Source of the DNA: Mycobacterium sp. ST-F2
Lineage (GTDB): Bacteria; Actinomycetota; Actinomycetes; Mycobacteriales; Mycobacteriaceae
DNA: 64,000 nucleotides
Assembly (NCBI RefSeq): GCF_001905655.1
Contig: NZ_JMHT01000021.1
Span: forward strand, 1-64,000
Direction: 5' to 3'
Numbering within the stretch: the stretch's first letter is position 1; each line of letters opens with the position of its first letter. Position numbers and translations under genes: made by a program. The notes below the pieces were generated by a model that was not told the origin of the DNA, made no database searches, and saw only the letters and a program-made list of their open reading frames with translations. Shown in pieces: positions 17,945 through 29,236 of the stretch.

Positions 17945-18040
17945 AGGCGCAGCGTAGGACCGCGGTGTTGGAGCCTCCTTGGAATTTCCACGCACGTTAA
18001 CCGGTCCTACATGCGTCAGTGACCACCGACGAAAGGGGGC

Positions 18041-18125
18041 CTCCGTGACGAACACGAAAGCCGCCGTTCTTGATCGTGGCGCCTAGGAGATTCGGCCTTG
18101 TCAAATCTGCTTGCGAAAGCAGATC
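18041..18125. repeat. degenerate tRNA-Ala 3' half, likely left attachment site
   Basis: TGGCGCCTAGGAGATTCG at 18077-18094 matches the 3' end of tRNA-Ala at 20976-20993 in 17 of 18 positions. Similarity continues on both sides: about 50 nt to the left resemble the tRNA-Ala downstream flank, and to the right a CTGCTTGCGAAAGCAG stem resembles the tRNA anticodon arm. This is expected of an old integration event at tRNA-Ala, with the island between 18.08 and 20.98 kb. Confidence 0.7.
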
Positions 18126-18236
18126 CCGTTGCTGGCCAGGGGTTTATCCGCCGTCCAACTTCGGAGAGCCCTAACTACAACTTGTCGGATTTCATTTACA
18201 ACTGTGGGCACGTAACGGGCACTGCGGACAGCACCC

Positions 18237-18572
18237 CTAACCCATGAGTTCATCGGGCCGCCACGCTGCCAGGCGCAGTTCAGCCAGCAGGTTCCGCGCG
18301 GCTTCCCAGACTTCCGACTCACGCGCTCGGTAACGGTTCTTCTGCAGGTCGGTCTTGTCGACAACGGGTATCAGCAGGCCACCACTACGGAGCTGCGTGA
18401 AGATTTCGCCCACTTGCTTGTCGGCAGCGTCTCGTAGCGTCTTAGAGATCATGCGGGGGTACACATCTTGAGCACCATCGGCAATCGCGTCGCCGATGGC
18501 CGCGATCACTTCTAGCTTGTGCCGGTTCCCAAAGAGTCCTTTGGACACGTTGCGCAAAGCCTCGTCGTCCAC
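18237..18572 (-). CDS. winged-helix DNA-binding protein (putative)
   Basis: A 111-residue protein with an alpha-helical core. LFGNRHKLEVIAAIGDAI, then VYPRMISKTL..ADKQVGEIFTQLRSGGLLIPV reads like an ArsR/MarR-type winged helix: recognition helix followed by a wing. The GTG start at 18572 has GGAG upstream. It is divergent from the HIT gene across 235 bp containing a TTACGTAA palindrome (18597-18604) and AT-rich stretches, so it may regulate itself and the HIT gene (inference). Confidence 0.6.
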   Translation of the reverse strand: MDDEALRNVSKGLFGNRHKLEVIAAIGDAIADGAQDVYPRMISKTLRDAADKQVGEIFTQLRSGGLLIPVVDKTDLQKNRYRARESEVWEAARNLLAELRLAAWRPDELMG

Positions 18573-18807
18573 CGCATCTCCGCTACTATGTACGTGTTAC
18601 GTAATAAGTAATAGGTGATCAGTATGACGTACTCCAATGGGAACACGCCACCGCCGATCAACTGTTACTTTCACAGCGCGTATTGACCACGCCGATCATC
18701 GAATGTACGTTCGATGATGAAGCGTTGGTCCAATGCCTGAGGCAGATGGGTTTGATGGAACAATGACGCACGCAAACCAGGAGTGTGCAGCGGTCGCTGG
18801 GAGTGCG

Positions 18808-19245
18808 ATGAACCGCGCCGGTTCGCCGGCTTCTGGTTGCTCAACCTGCGGCTTTACGTTGTGGATTCCCGTGGCCGCACTTCGTGTATCGCAAGTCGGA
18901 CTTTACAGCGACGCGCGTTTCCCAGGGCGCCTGATCGTCAGCCTCAACGATCATGTCGAACATTACGACCAGACTGATCCAGATCTGTTGTCGTCCTTCA
19001 TGTCCGACCTTCAAGATGCATCACTCGTACTGAGGAAAATGTCCAACGTGGAGCGTGTCAACATCGCCATTTTGGGCAATAAGGAACCTCATCTACATGC
19101 CCACGTGATTCCTCGGCGTATAGCTGATGGCAATCACGGAGTTTCTCCATGGGAGAATGCGGAACCCTATTCAAAGCTGACTGAATCCGACCGGGTGATT
19201 TTCGTCGACCTACTCAAGCAGGGTTTTGAGGACGTCCGGCGGTGA
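18808..19245 (+). CDS. HIT-family nucleotide hydrolase
   Basis: A 145-residue histidine-triad protein. The motif HLHAHVIPR is the HxHxHxx active site with the catalytic middle histidine. An N-terminal CSTC pair matches the zinc-binding end of HIT proteins, and RLIVSLNDHVEHYDQ matches the conserved mid-domain strand. HIT enzymes hydrolyse nucleoside phosphoramidates, adenylated groups or dinucleotides. ATG 18808 was chosen because GGGAG lies just before it and the CxxC then falls near the N-terminus; an upstream ATG at 18733 is possible. It is tail-to-tail with the nucleotidyltransferase, 17 bp apart. Confidence 0.75.
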   Translation: MNRAGSPASGCSTCGFTLWIPVAALRVSQVGLYSDARFPGRLIVSLNDHVEHYDQTDPDLLSSFMSDLQDASLVLRKMSNVERVNIAILGNKEPHLHAHVIPRRIADGNHGVSPWENAEPYSKLTESDRVIFVDLLKQGFEDVRR

Positions 19246-19262
19246 GAGTCGGTGGTCTTTGA

Positions 19263-20291
19263 CTAGAGCAATAGATAGCTTCGCGTATTCTTGGCAACAT
19301 CATCCCAATCCAGGAAAATGCATTCGAAGGCCAGTTGCAACTCTTCGGCGGCGGCCCTGAAGACACGGTAGCCGTCATCCGACTTACGCGCCTCCCACGG
19401 GAGGGTATTCCAGCGCTTCCGTTTGTCTGCGCTCTCAGTGTTTTCAATGAACAGGTCGATAGTAGAAAAGACTGTTCGCACAGCATCTTTGACGGGGTCC
19501 GGGGCGTTCTTGGTGACTGTAGCCAGCCGCGCCAGCGGGGGGATCGAGTACATGTCTTTCAGGTAGACCTCCCACGGAACTTCAAGATCGCGCGGAGCAA
19601 TCAGCGGGAGAATCGAGCTTGCAATAAAGTTCTTCCTAGTCGTTAGAAGCTTCAAATAGCGCATGACTGCCTTGGGCTCTTGGCCGCCAACTGGGGTCTT
19701 TGCCTGATAGTCGACCGTTATCTGGCGCCAATATCTCAGCATGTCATTGAGCAGGAACCTCGGCGGCCGAGCCTGTGGAACATCAAAAAGGGTAATGTAT
19801 CTCCGAAGGGTGCTGCCAAGGATTTTCGAATGCACTTCGGCATTTAGCAGGCTGACCGACTCTTGAATGACTTCCATTCTGACGGTGTGCGTGGAGTTCG
19901 TATCGCCTTCCAACCCAACCTGATTGATGATGTCGTATATTCCGGCAGCCCTACCGAAAAGACCAGTGGCCCCAGGCGACTTGGATGAACCGTCGGCAGT
20001 TGCCTCAACGGAAAGACAGTCTCTGATTCTGCTCAAGAGTTCGTGCGGAACCGCGGGGTCCTCTGGCATGGCATCGACCAAGACAAGGTAATCAACATCA
20101 CTTGCAGGCGTGTACTCCTGCCGAGCGAGAGAACCGAACGCAACGACATCCATAGCGCCTCCGCCCGAATCAAAATCCGCTAACGCCGCGCGCATTCGCT
20201 CTGTCGCTACTTTCGAGCGATCTACCGCCGCACTCAAATGCGGCACACGGTCCGCCAACCCTAGTTCACTGATTGATTCAGCGAGGTCCAT
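19263..20291 (-). CDS. nucleotidyltransferase-domain protein
   Basis: A 342-residue protein whose residues 50-85 hold a minimal nucleotidyltransferase signature: FGSLARQEYTPASDVDYLVL, that is GS, a spacer, and the metal-binding D-x-D pair. The rest is a helical domain with RFLLNDMLRYWRQITVDY, typical of a group of uncharacterised nucleotidyltransferases often found in accessory regions. A third catalytic acid may lie in VRMEVI. ATG 20291 has GGAG upstream. Substrate unknown; related enzymes nucleotidylate proteins or tRNA or make signalling nucleotides. It shares the tRNA-Ala island with a HIT protein. Confidence 0.65.
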   Translation of the reverse strand: MDLAESISELGLADRVPHLSAAVDRSKVATERMRAALADFDSGGGAMDVVAFGSLARQEYTPASDVDYLVLVDAMPEDPAVPHELLSRIRDCLSVEATADGSSKSPGATGLFGRAAGIYDIINQVGLEGDTNSTHTVRMEVIQESVSLLNAEVHSKILGSTLRRYITLFDVPQARPPRFLLNDMLRYWRQITVDYQAKTPVGGQEPKAVMRYLKLLTTRKNFIASSILPLIAPRDLEVPWEVYLKDMYSIPPLARLATVTKNAPDPVKDAVRTVFSTIDLFIENTESADKRKRWNTLPWEARKSDDGYRVFRAAAEELQLAFECIFLDWDDVAKNTRSYLLL

Positions 20292-20569
20292 GCCACTCCG
20301 CCTAACTGCCACACGCAGGTACCACCTACATCGGAAGGTATCCAGCAACAAACCGCATGGAGCCAGTCCGCTAAAGACGCTAAAGAACCCCCTGCAGCGG
20401 CAGGGTATCTGGGTGGACGGACGCCGGAATCAAAATGGGGAATCCAACACACAGACAGTGGCTCAACCGGATGCAGGACTCCGGGTCGAGTCATTCGCGC
20501 TACACAAGTCCGCCCGCTTACACCCCCGACAATCCGGCCGCCAGTAGGAGCAACCCGGATTGTGCCCCA

Positions 20570-20870
20570 GCATGCTGCTCACCGACAGCCAGGGCCGCGA
20601 TTATGCGCGGCGGCAACGTGCGCCGACGGTGGTGGTCAGATGCGCTCGCAGCGGCCCTCCTGCTCCTGCACACAGGGCAAAACAAGCCGGGCGAGGACAC
20701 ATCGTGTCTACGACTTCAAGATGCACGAGCTGAGGCACACCTACGGCGAGACTCGCGATACAGGCCGCGCGAACCATCAAGGCCCTACCGCACATGCTCG
20801 GACACAAAGTCCGTCTGCCTAACGTTGGACCGTTACGGGCACCGGTACCCGTCGGAAGTCGATCCCGTTG
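20570..20870 (+). pseudogene. remnant of a tyrosine-recombinase integrase
   Basis: Pieces of a phage-type integrase catalytic domain appear in order but in different frames: MRGGNVRRRWW near 20607, HELRHTYGE near 20725, LAIQAARTIKALPHMLGHK at about 20753-20810, and LTLDRYGHRYPSEVD at about 20822-20867. These carry the second Arg with its HxxR box, the GH box and the nucleophile Tyr. At least two frameshifts break the frame. It lies beside the 3' end of tRNA-Ala, where integrases normally sit. No other coding sequence is seen in 20292-20975. Confidence 0.8.
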
Positions 20871-20975
20871 GGTCGCAATCAACCAACGTCATTTGCGGCG
20901 GGCTCACACCAAAATGCGCGCACGGATAACACAAGCGGCCCCGGTGCCGAAGACCGAAGCCGTTGTTTTGAATTG

Positions 20976-21048
20976 TGGAGCCTAGGAGATTCGAACTCCT
21001 GACATCTGCCTTGCAAAGGCAGCGCTCTACCAACTGAGCTAAGGCCCC
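20976..21048 (-). tRNA. alaT: tRNA-Ala(TGC)
   Basis: A 73-nt cloverleaf: acceptor GGGGCCT, D-arm GCTCAGTTGGTAGAGC, anticodon loop TTTGCAA with TGC, T-arm AGGAGTTCGAATCTCCT and discriminator A. CCA is not encoded. Its 3' end is the presumed attachment site for the decayed island on its left. Confidence 0.97.
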
Positions 21049-21161
21049 TCGATGGTGTCCGGGTGAATGGAGTGCCAGACCTCTGCGCCATGCCGGGTCC
21101 GCCAAACGGTGACCGCGGCCACTCCGAGCAAGGTACCGAGCACCAGCAGAACCAATCTCAC
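21039..21161 (-). CDS. 40-residue membrane micro-protein
   Basis: A GTG-started frame (21161) with a GGAAGGG ribosome binding site 7 nt upstream. It encodes a short hydrophobic helix (VRLVLLVLGTLLGVAAVTVW) followed by a polar tail with RHGAEVWHSIHPD, and ends in a TAG inside the 5' end of tRNA-Ala. Its position next to tRNA-Ala and the DUF3566 gene, size and single helix resemble the DLW-39 family of actinobacterial micro-proteins, but the match rests on context and general pattern. Function unknown. Confidence 0.5.
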   Translation of the reverse strand: MRLVLLVLGTLLGVAAVTVWRTRHGAEVWHSIHPDTIEGP

Positions 21162-21203
21162 GGTGCACCCTTCCGGTGGGGGAGTCGGTATTACCGACTT
21201 CCG

Positions 21204-21277
21204 TGGGCCTAGGAGGACTCGAACCTCCGACCTCTTCGTTATCAGCGAAGCGCTCTAACCGCCTGAGCTATAGGCCC
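21204..21277 (-). tRNA. ileT: tRNA-Ile(GAT)
   Basis: A 74-nt cloverleaf: acceptor GGGCCTA, D-arm GCTCAGGCGGTTAGAGC, anticodon loop with GAT (CTGATAA) and T-loop GTTCGAGTC. CCA is not encoded. The tRNA-Ile/tRNA-Ala pair downstream of gyrA is conserved in mycobacteria. Confidence 0.97.
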
Positions 21278-21367
21278 GAAAGTGGCCTTGCGGCCGAGCG
21301 ATGAGATTACCGTATGGGTACCTCTGCGCCCAAAACGCGACGTCAGCCGCGCCCGCAGGCCTGCTGA

Positions 21368-22267
21368 CTAGTCCCGATCCGCGAGCGTCACCTCGACGCC
21401 GCCGACCAGATCCGTCGTCAGGTTGTAGACGAAAGCCGCGGCGGTCGCCATGGCCGTCAACAGCACGATGTTGACCAACCCGATGAGGGTCGCGCCGCCG
21501 AAAATCGTACTCGCAGAAACCAATTCACCGCCCGCGCCGCCACCGCTGGTGAGCAGATCGCCGACGTTGCTGTTGAGCTTGCTCCACACACCCATGCCAC
21601 CGAGGACGAGGTACAGGAACGCGACGGCGATCATCCACACGAAGAACAGCGCCACCGACAGCACCAACGAGACCTTCAACACGCTCCACGGGTCGACGCG
21701 GCGCACCTGCATGCTGGCCCGCACCGGACCATCCTGACGGGCGCCCGCACGAGGCCGCGACGCCGCCGAACGGGCCGGGGCGGGGGACACCGTCGCGACG
21801 GTGCTGCGCGGCTCCCGCGGCTCGCCCGGCCGGCGCTGCGGCTGGCGGGAGAGGTCCGGGATCTCGCTGGCGTACGCGGCGTCGGGACGCGTCTCCGTCC
21901 GTACCGTTTCGGCAGTCCGGACAGGCTTGGGCGGCACGTTGCCCGTCGGGGTCACCGCGGGTGCCGCCGGAACAGCCGGCGCCGGGGGCGGGGTGTCCGG
22001 AGTGATGGCCGGCGTGATGGTCGTCTCCGCCTCCGAAGCCGACCCACCCCCGCTGCCACTGACGAACCGGTTGAGCCGGTCGTCCAGGCTCTGGCCGGCG
22101 GCCCCAGCTGCGTCAGCCGGGGCCCCGGAGCGGACCCGCTGCCAGGGCGGTGTCTCGCCGCCTGGGTCGGCCGCATGGGCACCGCCACCCGATCCGGTGG
22201 CCGGCCCGTTGTTGCTCGTGGGTCCGTCACCGGTACGGGTGTATCCCGGCTCGTTCGGGGAACTCAC
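21368..22267 (-). CDS. DUF3566 membrane protein (Rv0007 homologue)
   Basis: A 299-residue protein. The first 195 residues are disordered and rich in P, A, G, T and S. The C-terminal 100 residues form the DUF3566 domain with two membrane helices (VLKVSLVLSVALFFVWMIAV and IGLVNIVLLTAMATAAAFVY) and a VDPWSVLK lead-in. It follows gyrA by 44 nt, as Rv0007 does in Mtb. Function unknown; Rv0007 is a phosphoprotein candidate near division genes. Confidence 0.85.
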   Translation of the reverse strand: MSSPNEPGYTRTGDGPTSNNGPATGSGGGAHAADPGGETPPWQRVRSGAPADAAGAAGQSLDDRLNRFVSGSGGGSASEAETTITPAITPDTPPPAPAVPAAPAVTPTGNVPPKPVRTAETVRTETRPDAAYASEIPDLSRQPQRRPGEPREPRSTVATVSPAPARSAASRPRAGARQDGPVRASMQVRRVDPWSVLKVSLVLSVALFFVWMIAVAFLYLVLGGMGVWSKLNSNVGDLLTSGGGAGGELVSASTIFGGATLIGLVNIVLLTAMATAAAFVYNLTTDLVGGVEVTLADRD

Positions 22268-22311
22268 CTGGCGGCTCCTTCAATCTCCGGCGGCTGTGGG
22301 CAGTCGCAGCA

Positions 22312-24837
22312 CTACGTTTCGTCGGTCTCGGTCTCGGTCGTCACCTCGACGTCGGTCTCGGTGTCACCGTCGCCAGGCTCGGCCTCTTCGGCGTTGCGCG
22401 CGACGGCAATCAGTGTGTCGCCCTCGCCCAAGTTCATCAACCGAACGCCCTTGGTCTGCCGTCCGGCCTTGCGCACCTGACGTGCCGCGGTCCGGATGAC
22501 GCCGCCACCGGAGGTGATGGCGTACAGCTCGGTCTCGTCGTCGACGATCAGCGCACCGACCAGACTGCCACGCTTCGGGTCGTACTGGATCGTGAGGATG
22601 CCCTTGCCGCCTCGGCCCTGCGCCGTGTACTCGTCGATGGCGGTCCGCTTGGCGTAACCACCCGCGGTCGCGACCAACAGGTAGGTGTCCGGCACGACGA
22701 CGTTGAGCGACAACAACCGGTCGTCTTCGTTGAACCGCATGCCCTGCACGCCGGAGGTGGCACGGCCCATGGGCCGCAGCGCCTCGTCGGTGGCCGAGAA
22801 CCGGATGGACTGGCCGTTGGCCGACACCAGCAGCAGGTCCTCTTCGGCGGAGCACAGCACCGCGCCGACCAGTTCGTCGCCGTCACGCAGGTTGATCGCG
22901 ACGATGCCGCCCGAGCGGTTCGAGTCGAAGTCGGCCAGCTTGGACTTCTTCACCAGACCGTTGCGGGTGGCGAGCACCAGGTAGGGCGCGTCCTCGTAGC
23001 TCTTGATCTGGATGACCTGAGCGATGCGCTCCTCCGGCTGGAAGGCCAACAGGTTCGCGACGTGCTGACCGCGCGCGGTCCGCGAGGCCTCGGGCAGGTC
23101 GTAGGCCTTGGCCCGATACACCCGGCCCTGCGTGGTGAAGAACAGGATCCAGTCGTGCGTGGAGCACACGAAGAAGTGGTTGACGATGTCGTCCTGCTTC
23201 AGCCCGGCACCCTGCACGCCCTTACCGCCGCGCTTCTGGCTGCGGTACAGGTCGGTCTTGGTGCGCTTGGCGTAGCCGGTCTCGGTGATGGTGACGACGA
23301 CGTCCTCGCGCTGGATGAGGTCCTCGTCGGTGACATCACCGTCGGCCGCGATGATCCGGGTACGACGGTCGTCGCCGTACTTGTCGGCGAGCTCCTGGAG
23401 CTCGTCGTGGACGATGGCGCGCTGCCGCTCGGGCTTGGCGAGAATGTCCTCGAGGTCGGCGATCTCGGCTTCGATCTTGGCCAGATCGTCGACGATGCGC
23501 TGCCGTTCCAGGGCGGCGAGGCGACGCAGCTGCATGTCGAGGATGGCCTGCGCCTGGATCTCGTCGACCTCGAGCAGCTCCATCAAGCCGGTCCGGGCCG
23601 CGTCGGCGTTGGCCGACGCGCGGATCAGCGCGATGACTTCATCAAGAGCGTCAAGGGCTTTCACCAAGCCGCGCAAGATGTGGGCGCGTTCGTTGGCCTT
23701 GCGCAACCGGTACCGGGTGCGCCGGATGATCACGTCGAGCTGGTGCGCGACGTAGTAGCGGATCATCTGATCGAGACGCAGGGTGCGGGGCACGCCGTCG
23801 ACGATCGACAGCATGTTGGCACCGAAGCTCGTCTGCAGCTGAGTGTGCTTGTAGAGGTTGTTCAGCACCACCTTGGCGACGGCGTCACGCTTGAGGTCGA
23901 CGACGATGCGCAGACCGACGCGGTCACTGGACTGGTCCTCGATGTTGGAGATGCCGGCGATCCGGCCGTCGCGCACCTGCTCGGCGATCGAAGTGATGAA
24001 GTTGTCGTGGTTGACCTGGTAGGGCAGCTCGGTGATGACGAGCGAGGTGCGGCCCTTGGCGTCTTCCTCGATCTCGACGACACCGCGCATGCGGACCGAG
24101 CCACGACCGGTGCGGTAGGTGTCGGAGATGCCCTGCGTCCCCACGATCAGGCCGTGAGTGGGGAAGTCCGGGCCCTTGACCCGCTCCATCACCGCCTCGA
24201 GGGTGGTCTCCTCGTCGGCTTCGTGGTTCTCCAGGCACCAGTACACGGCCTCGGCGAGTTCGCGGAGGTTGTGCGGCGGGATGTTGGTGGCCATACCGAC
24301 GGCGATACCGCCGGAGCCGTTGGCCAGCAGGTTCGGGAACCGGCTGGGCAGGACGGTCGGCTCCTGCACGCGGCCGTCGTAGTTGGGGATGAAATCGACT
24401 GTCTCCTCGTCGATTTCGCGCAGCATCTCCATGGCCAGCGGGGTGAGGCGGGCCTCGGTGTAACGCATGGCTGCCGCGGGGTCGTTACCCGGCGAGCCGA
24501 AGTTGCCCTGGCCGTCGACCAGCGGGTAGCGCAGCGACCACGGCTGGGCCATGCGGACCAGGGTGTCGTAGATCGACGAGTCGCCGTGCGGGTGGTAGTT
24601 ACCCATGGTCTCGGCAACCGAACGCGCGGACTTGGCGTGGGAGCGGTCCGGACGGAAGCCCGAGTCGTACATCGCGTAGAGCACGCGACGGTGCACCGGC
24701 TTGAGGCCGTCACGGACCTCGGGGAGGGCGCGGCCCACGATGACGCTCATGGCGTAATCGATGTAGCTGCGCTGCATCTCCTGCTGGATGTCAACCGGTT
24801 CGATGCGGTCGCCCTCGGGCGGCATGGTGTCGGTCAT
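22312..24837 (-). CDS. gyrA: DNA gyrase subunit A
   Basis: The breaking-rejoining subunit of gyrase. The 841-residue product has the winged-helix domain with active-site Tyr126 ([10 protein letters not shown]), the tower and coiled-coil domain, and a C-terminal beta-pinwheel with the GyrA box QRGGKGVQG. The quinolone-resistance region reads [11 protein letters not shown]: Ser87 stands at the position of Mtb Ala90, and Asp91 equals Mtb Asp94. The C-terminal tail is acidic ([20 protein letters not shown]). It is separated from gyrB by a 94-codon gene, unlike Mtb. A parS-like site lies just before its start. Confidence 0.98.
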   Translation of the reverse strand: MTDTMPPEGDRIEPVDIQQEMQRSYIDYAMSVIVGRALPEVRDGLKPVHRRVLYAMYDSGFRPDRSHAKSARSVAETMGNYHPHGDSSIYDTLVRMAQPWSLRYPLVDGQGNFGSPGNDPAAAMRYTEARLTPLAMEMLREIDEETVDFIPNYDGRVQEPTVLPSRFPNLLANGSGGIAVGMATNIPPHNLRELAEAVYWCLENHEADEETTLEAVMERVKGPDFPTHGLIVGTQGISDTYRTGRGSVRMRGVVEIEEDAKGRTSLVITELPYQVNHDNFITSIAEQVRDGRIAGISNIEDQSSDRVGLRIVVDLKRDAVAKVVLNNLYKHTQLQTSFGANMLSIVDGVPRTLRLDQMIRYYVAHQLDVIIRRTRYRLRKANERAHILRGLVKALDALDEVIALIRASANADAARTGLMELLEVDEIQAQAILDMQLRRLAALERQRIVDDLAKIEAEIADLEDILAKPERQRAIVHDELQELADKYGDDRRTRIIAADGDVTDEDLIQREDVVVTITETGYAKRTKTDLYRSQKRGGKGVQGAGLKQDDIVNHFFVCSTHDWILFFTTQGRVYRAKAYDLPEASRTARGQHVANLLAFQPEERIAQVIQIKSYEDAPYLVLATRNGLVKKSKLADFDSNRSGGIVAINLRDGDELVGAVLCSAEEDLLLVSANGQSIRFSATDEALRPMGRATSGVQGMRFNEDDRLLSLNVVVPDTYLLVATAGGYAKRTAIDEYTAQGRGGKGILTIQYDPKRGSLVGALIVDDETELYAITSGGGVIRTAARQVRKAGRQTKGVRLMNLGEGDTLIAVARNAEEAEPGDGDTETDVEVTTETETDET

Positions 24838-24855
24838 CGGGTTCCTTCTGCGGAT

Positions 24856-24871
24856 TGTTTCACGTTAAACA
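24856..24871. promoter_or_regulatory. parS-like site upstream of gyrA
   Basis: TGTTTCACGTTAAACA matches the ParB site TGTTTCACGTGAAACA in 15 of 16 positions. It lies 18 bp before the gyrA start and about 12 kb from the main parS cluster. In this place it could also affect gyrA expression. Confidence 0.65.
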
Positions 24872-24903
24872 TCGTGTTTTTCGGATCGGCTCAGCGGCCG
24901 ACC

Positions 24904-25188
24904 TCACATCGCTTCGGTGTGGTTGTATTCCCACTTTTCGATCAGCGGCCCCAGCTCCGTCAGGAACTTGGCGACGTGGGGAGTGGTGCCGTGCAGGTCG
25001 AGCGCTTCCTTCGAGTCCCAGTGTTCGAAGCAGTGGAACAGCGACGGCTCATCCAGGTCGCGGTAGAACTCGTAGGTGATGCAACCCGGCTCGGCCAGGG
25101 TCGGGGTCACCAACTCGCGCATGGCCGCAGCGGCCTGCTCGGCCGCGTCGGGCGATACCTTGACCCGGATAAACGCGGTGTGCACCAT
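24904..25188 (-). CDS. antibiotic biosynthesis monooxygenase-family protein
   Basis: A 94-residue ferredoxin-fold protein of the ABM family (RVKVSPDAAEQAAAAM, EPGCITYEFYRD, HCFEHWDSKEALDLH). Members include YgiN-like quinol monooxygenases and small dimeric enzymes of unclear role; cofactor-free oxidation of quinol-type compounds is the usual prediction. It lies inside the gyrBA transcription unit, 32 nt after gyrB and 66 nt before gyrA, with no visible link to gyrase. Confidence 0.85.
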   Translation of the reverse strand: MVHTAFIRVKVSPDAAEQAAAAMRELVTPTLAEPGCITYEFYRDLDEPSLFHCFEHWDSKEALDLHGTTPHVAKFLTELGPLIEKWEYNHTEAM

Positions 25189-25220
25189 CGATTTTCTCTC
25201 TTCTGTCTTGCTATCGAGCG

Positions 25221-27392
<2,172 letters not shown>

Positions 27393-27466
27393 TTACGTCG
27401 CGTCCGGACGCTCCAGGGGCGTCATCTGAGACGCATCGGCGCGCTGAGCGACGCCGGAAAACGGCC

Positions 27467-28075
27467 TCAGCCGAAAGTGTCGCGGGGCCCGCGGGCCCCG
27501 AAATTACGCGGGCCCTTCTGCCACGTCGGGCCCGACGGACCGACGATCTTGAGCGACGTGACGATCCCGTCGCCGACGGCGGCCGCGATTTTCGCCAGAA
27601 TCTGGGACTGCACCATCCGCAGCTGCGTCGCCCAGGCCGTGGACTCCGCCGTCACCGTCAGGATGCCCTCGCGCAGAGATGTGGGGGAGGCATGTTCCGC
27701 GATCTGCTCACCGACCACCGTCGACCACTGACCGAACACCGATCCCTCGGCCATCCGGCCCGACCAGCCCCGGTTACGGGCCAGGTCCATGGTCGCCGAC
27801 CCCAACAACTGGGGATCCCGACGATCGGGCCCGGGGCCGGACCAGGTGCGCCGACCACCGCCGCGCTTGGCTTTCGAGACGGGCGCGTTACGGCCGCGGC
27901 CGACGTCTTTTCCTTGGCTGCGGGCGGCGCCGCGGGCTTCCTCCAGCGTGCGACGCACCAGATCCATGCCCTTGAGATGGGCCAGATGCGGTGGCGGGAA
28001 AGCACTTTCGGGCATGTCGGAATTCTGCGGTTCCTCGCTGCTCGGTCGCTGATTCGCTCCGCAAGCGTCGCTCAT
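27467..28075 (-). CDS. dciA: DciA-type replicative helicase loader (Rv0004)
   Basis: A 202-residue DUF721 protein. DciA recruits the DnaB helicase in bacteria lacking DnaC. The C-terminal half (about 95-190) holds the DUF721 domain ([41 protein letters not shown]). The N-terminal half is basic and Gly/Arg-rich. The start overlaps the recF stop (ATGA). The 218-bp gap to the gyrB start may contain the gyrB promoter; a TAGACT element is visible on the minus strand at 27310-27315, without a good -35. Confidence 0.9.
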   Translation of the reverse strand: MSDACGANQRPSSEEPQNSDMPESAFPPPHLAHLKGMDLVRRTLEEARGAARSQGKDVGRGRNAPVSKAKRGGGRRTWSGPGPDRRDPQLLGSATMDLARNRGWSGRMAEGSVFGQWSTVVGEQIAEHASPTSLREGILTVTAESTAWATQLRMVQSQILAKIAAAVGDGIVTSLKIVGPSGPTWQKGPRNFGARGPRDTFG

Positions 28076-29235
28076 GCGTCCACCACCGAAATCCGCCCGC
28101 CCTCGTCGTCACGCATCACCACATTGATCCGGGTGCCGTCCCAGTCCTGCGGAATGTCGTCGGGCACCGCCGCGGTGACCAAAACCTGCTCCGCCGATTG
28201 TGCCACGTCGGCCAGCGCGCGCCGGCGTGCCGAATCGAGTTCGGCGAACACGTCGTCGAGGAGCAACACGGGGTCGGTGCCGTCGGTCCGCAGCAGTTCG
28301 TACGCGCCCAGGCGCAACGCCAGGGCCATGGACCACGATTCGCCGTGGCTGGCAAAACCTTTCGCGAGCTGGTCGCCGAGGCGCAGTTCGAGATCGTCAC
28401 GGTGCGGGCCGACGAGGCAGACGCCGCGCTCCAGTTCCGCCGACCGGCGGCGGGCGAGTTCATCGAGCAACGCGCTCTGGTATGCCGCGACGTCGACCGA
28501 TCCGGTACCGGCTTGTTCTTCGACGGCCTCGACGGAACTGCGGTAACGGACCGACGCGGGCCGTGAGGCCGGCGCCAGCAGGTGGTAGGCCTTGGTGATC
28601 TCTGGATGCAGTTCGTTGATCAGGTTGACCCGCGCGGCGATCAGTTCGGCGCCGTGGCTGGCCAGATGACCGTCCCAGACATCGAGCGTCTCGAGCGCGC
28701 CTGCGTCAGCACCGCGAAAACGACTGGCGCCCGCGGACTTCAACAGCGCCGTGCGCTGGCGGACCACTTTTTCGTAATCGGCGCGGACGCCGCCCAATCT
28801 GGGCCGACGGGTGCTCGCCAGTTCGTCGAGATACCGCCGGCGCTCACCGGGATCCCCGCGGACCAAGGACAAGTCTTCGGGTGCGAACAACACCGCCCGC
28901 AGGGCGCCAAGAATTTCACGGGCGGAGCGGACGGGGGAGCGGTTCAGCCGAGCCTTGTTGGCCCGGCCTGCGGTGATGTCGAGATCCACCGCCAGTTCCC
29001 GGCCCTCGTTGACGACGATGGTGGACACCACCGCGCGTTCGCAGCCGGACCGGATCAGGGGGGCGTCGGACGCGACCCGGTGAGAGCCCAGAGTGGCGGT
29101 ATACCACAGGGCCTCAACGACATTGGTCTTGCCGAAACCGTTCTGGCCGACGAAGACGGTCCGTCCCGGCGCCAGTTCCAGGTCGAGCCGGGGCCAGGAC
29201 CGAAAGTCGGTCAGAGTGAGTTGTCGAACAAACAC
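28072..29235 (-). CDS. recF: DNA repair protein RecF
   Basis: An SMC-like ATPase that loads RecA at single-strand gaps. The 387-residue product has Walker [11 protein letters not shown], signature ARRDAELERG-type text ([20 protein letters not shown]) and Walker [17 protein letters not shown] 29235 ([13 protein letters not shown]) matches the Mtb start and lies 1 nt after the gnd stop; the frame is open upstream to 29298. No good ribosome binding site is seen, so translation is probably coupled to gnd. Confidence 0.94.
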   Translation of the reverse strand: MFVRQLTLTDFRSWPRLDLELAPGRTVFVGQNGFGKTNVVEALWYTATLGSHRVASDAPLIRSGCERAVVSTIVVNEGRELAVDLDITAGRANKARLNRSPVRSAREILGALRAVLFAPEDLSLVRGDPGERRRYLDELASTRRPRLGGVRADYEKVVRQRTALLKSAGASRFRGADAGALETLDVWDGHLASHGAELIAARVNLINELHPEITKAYHLLAPASRPASVRYRSSVEAVEEQAGTGSVDVAAYQSALLDELARRRSAELERGVCLVGPHRDDLELRLGDQLAKGFASHGESWSMALALRLGAYELLRTDGTDPVLLLDDVFAELDSARRRALADVAQSAEQVLVTAAVPDDIPQDWDGTRINVVMRDDEGGRISVVDA

Positions 29236-29236
29236 C

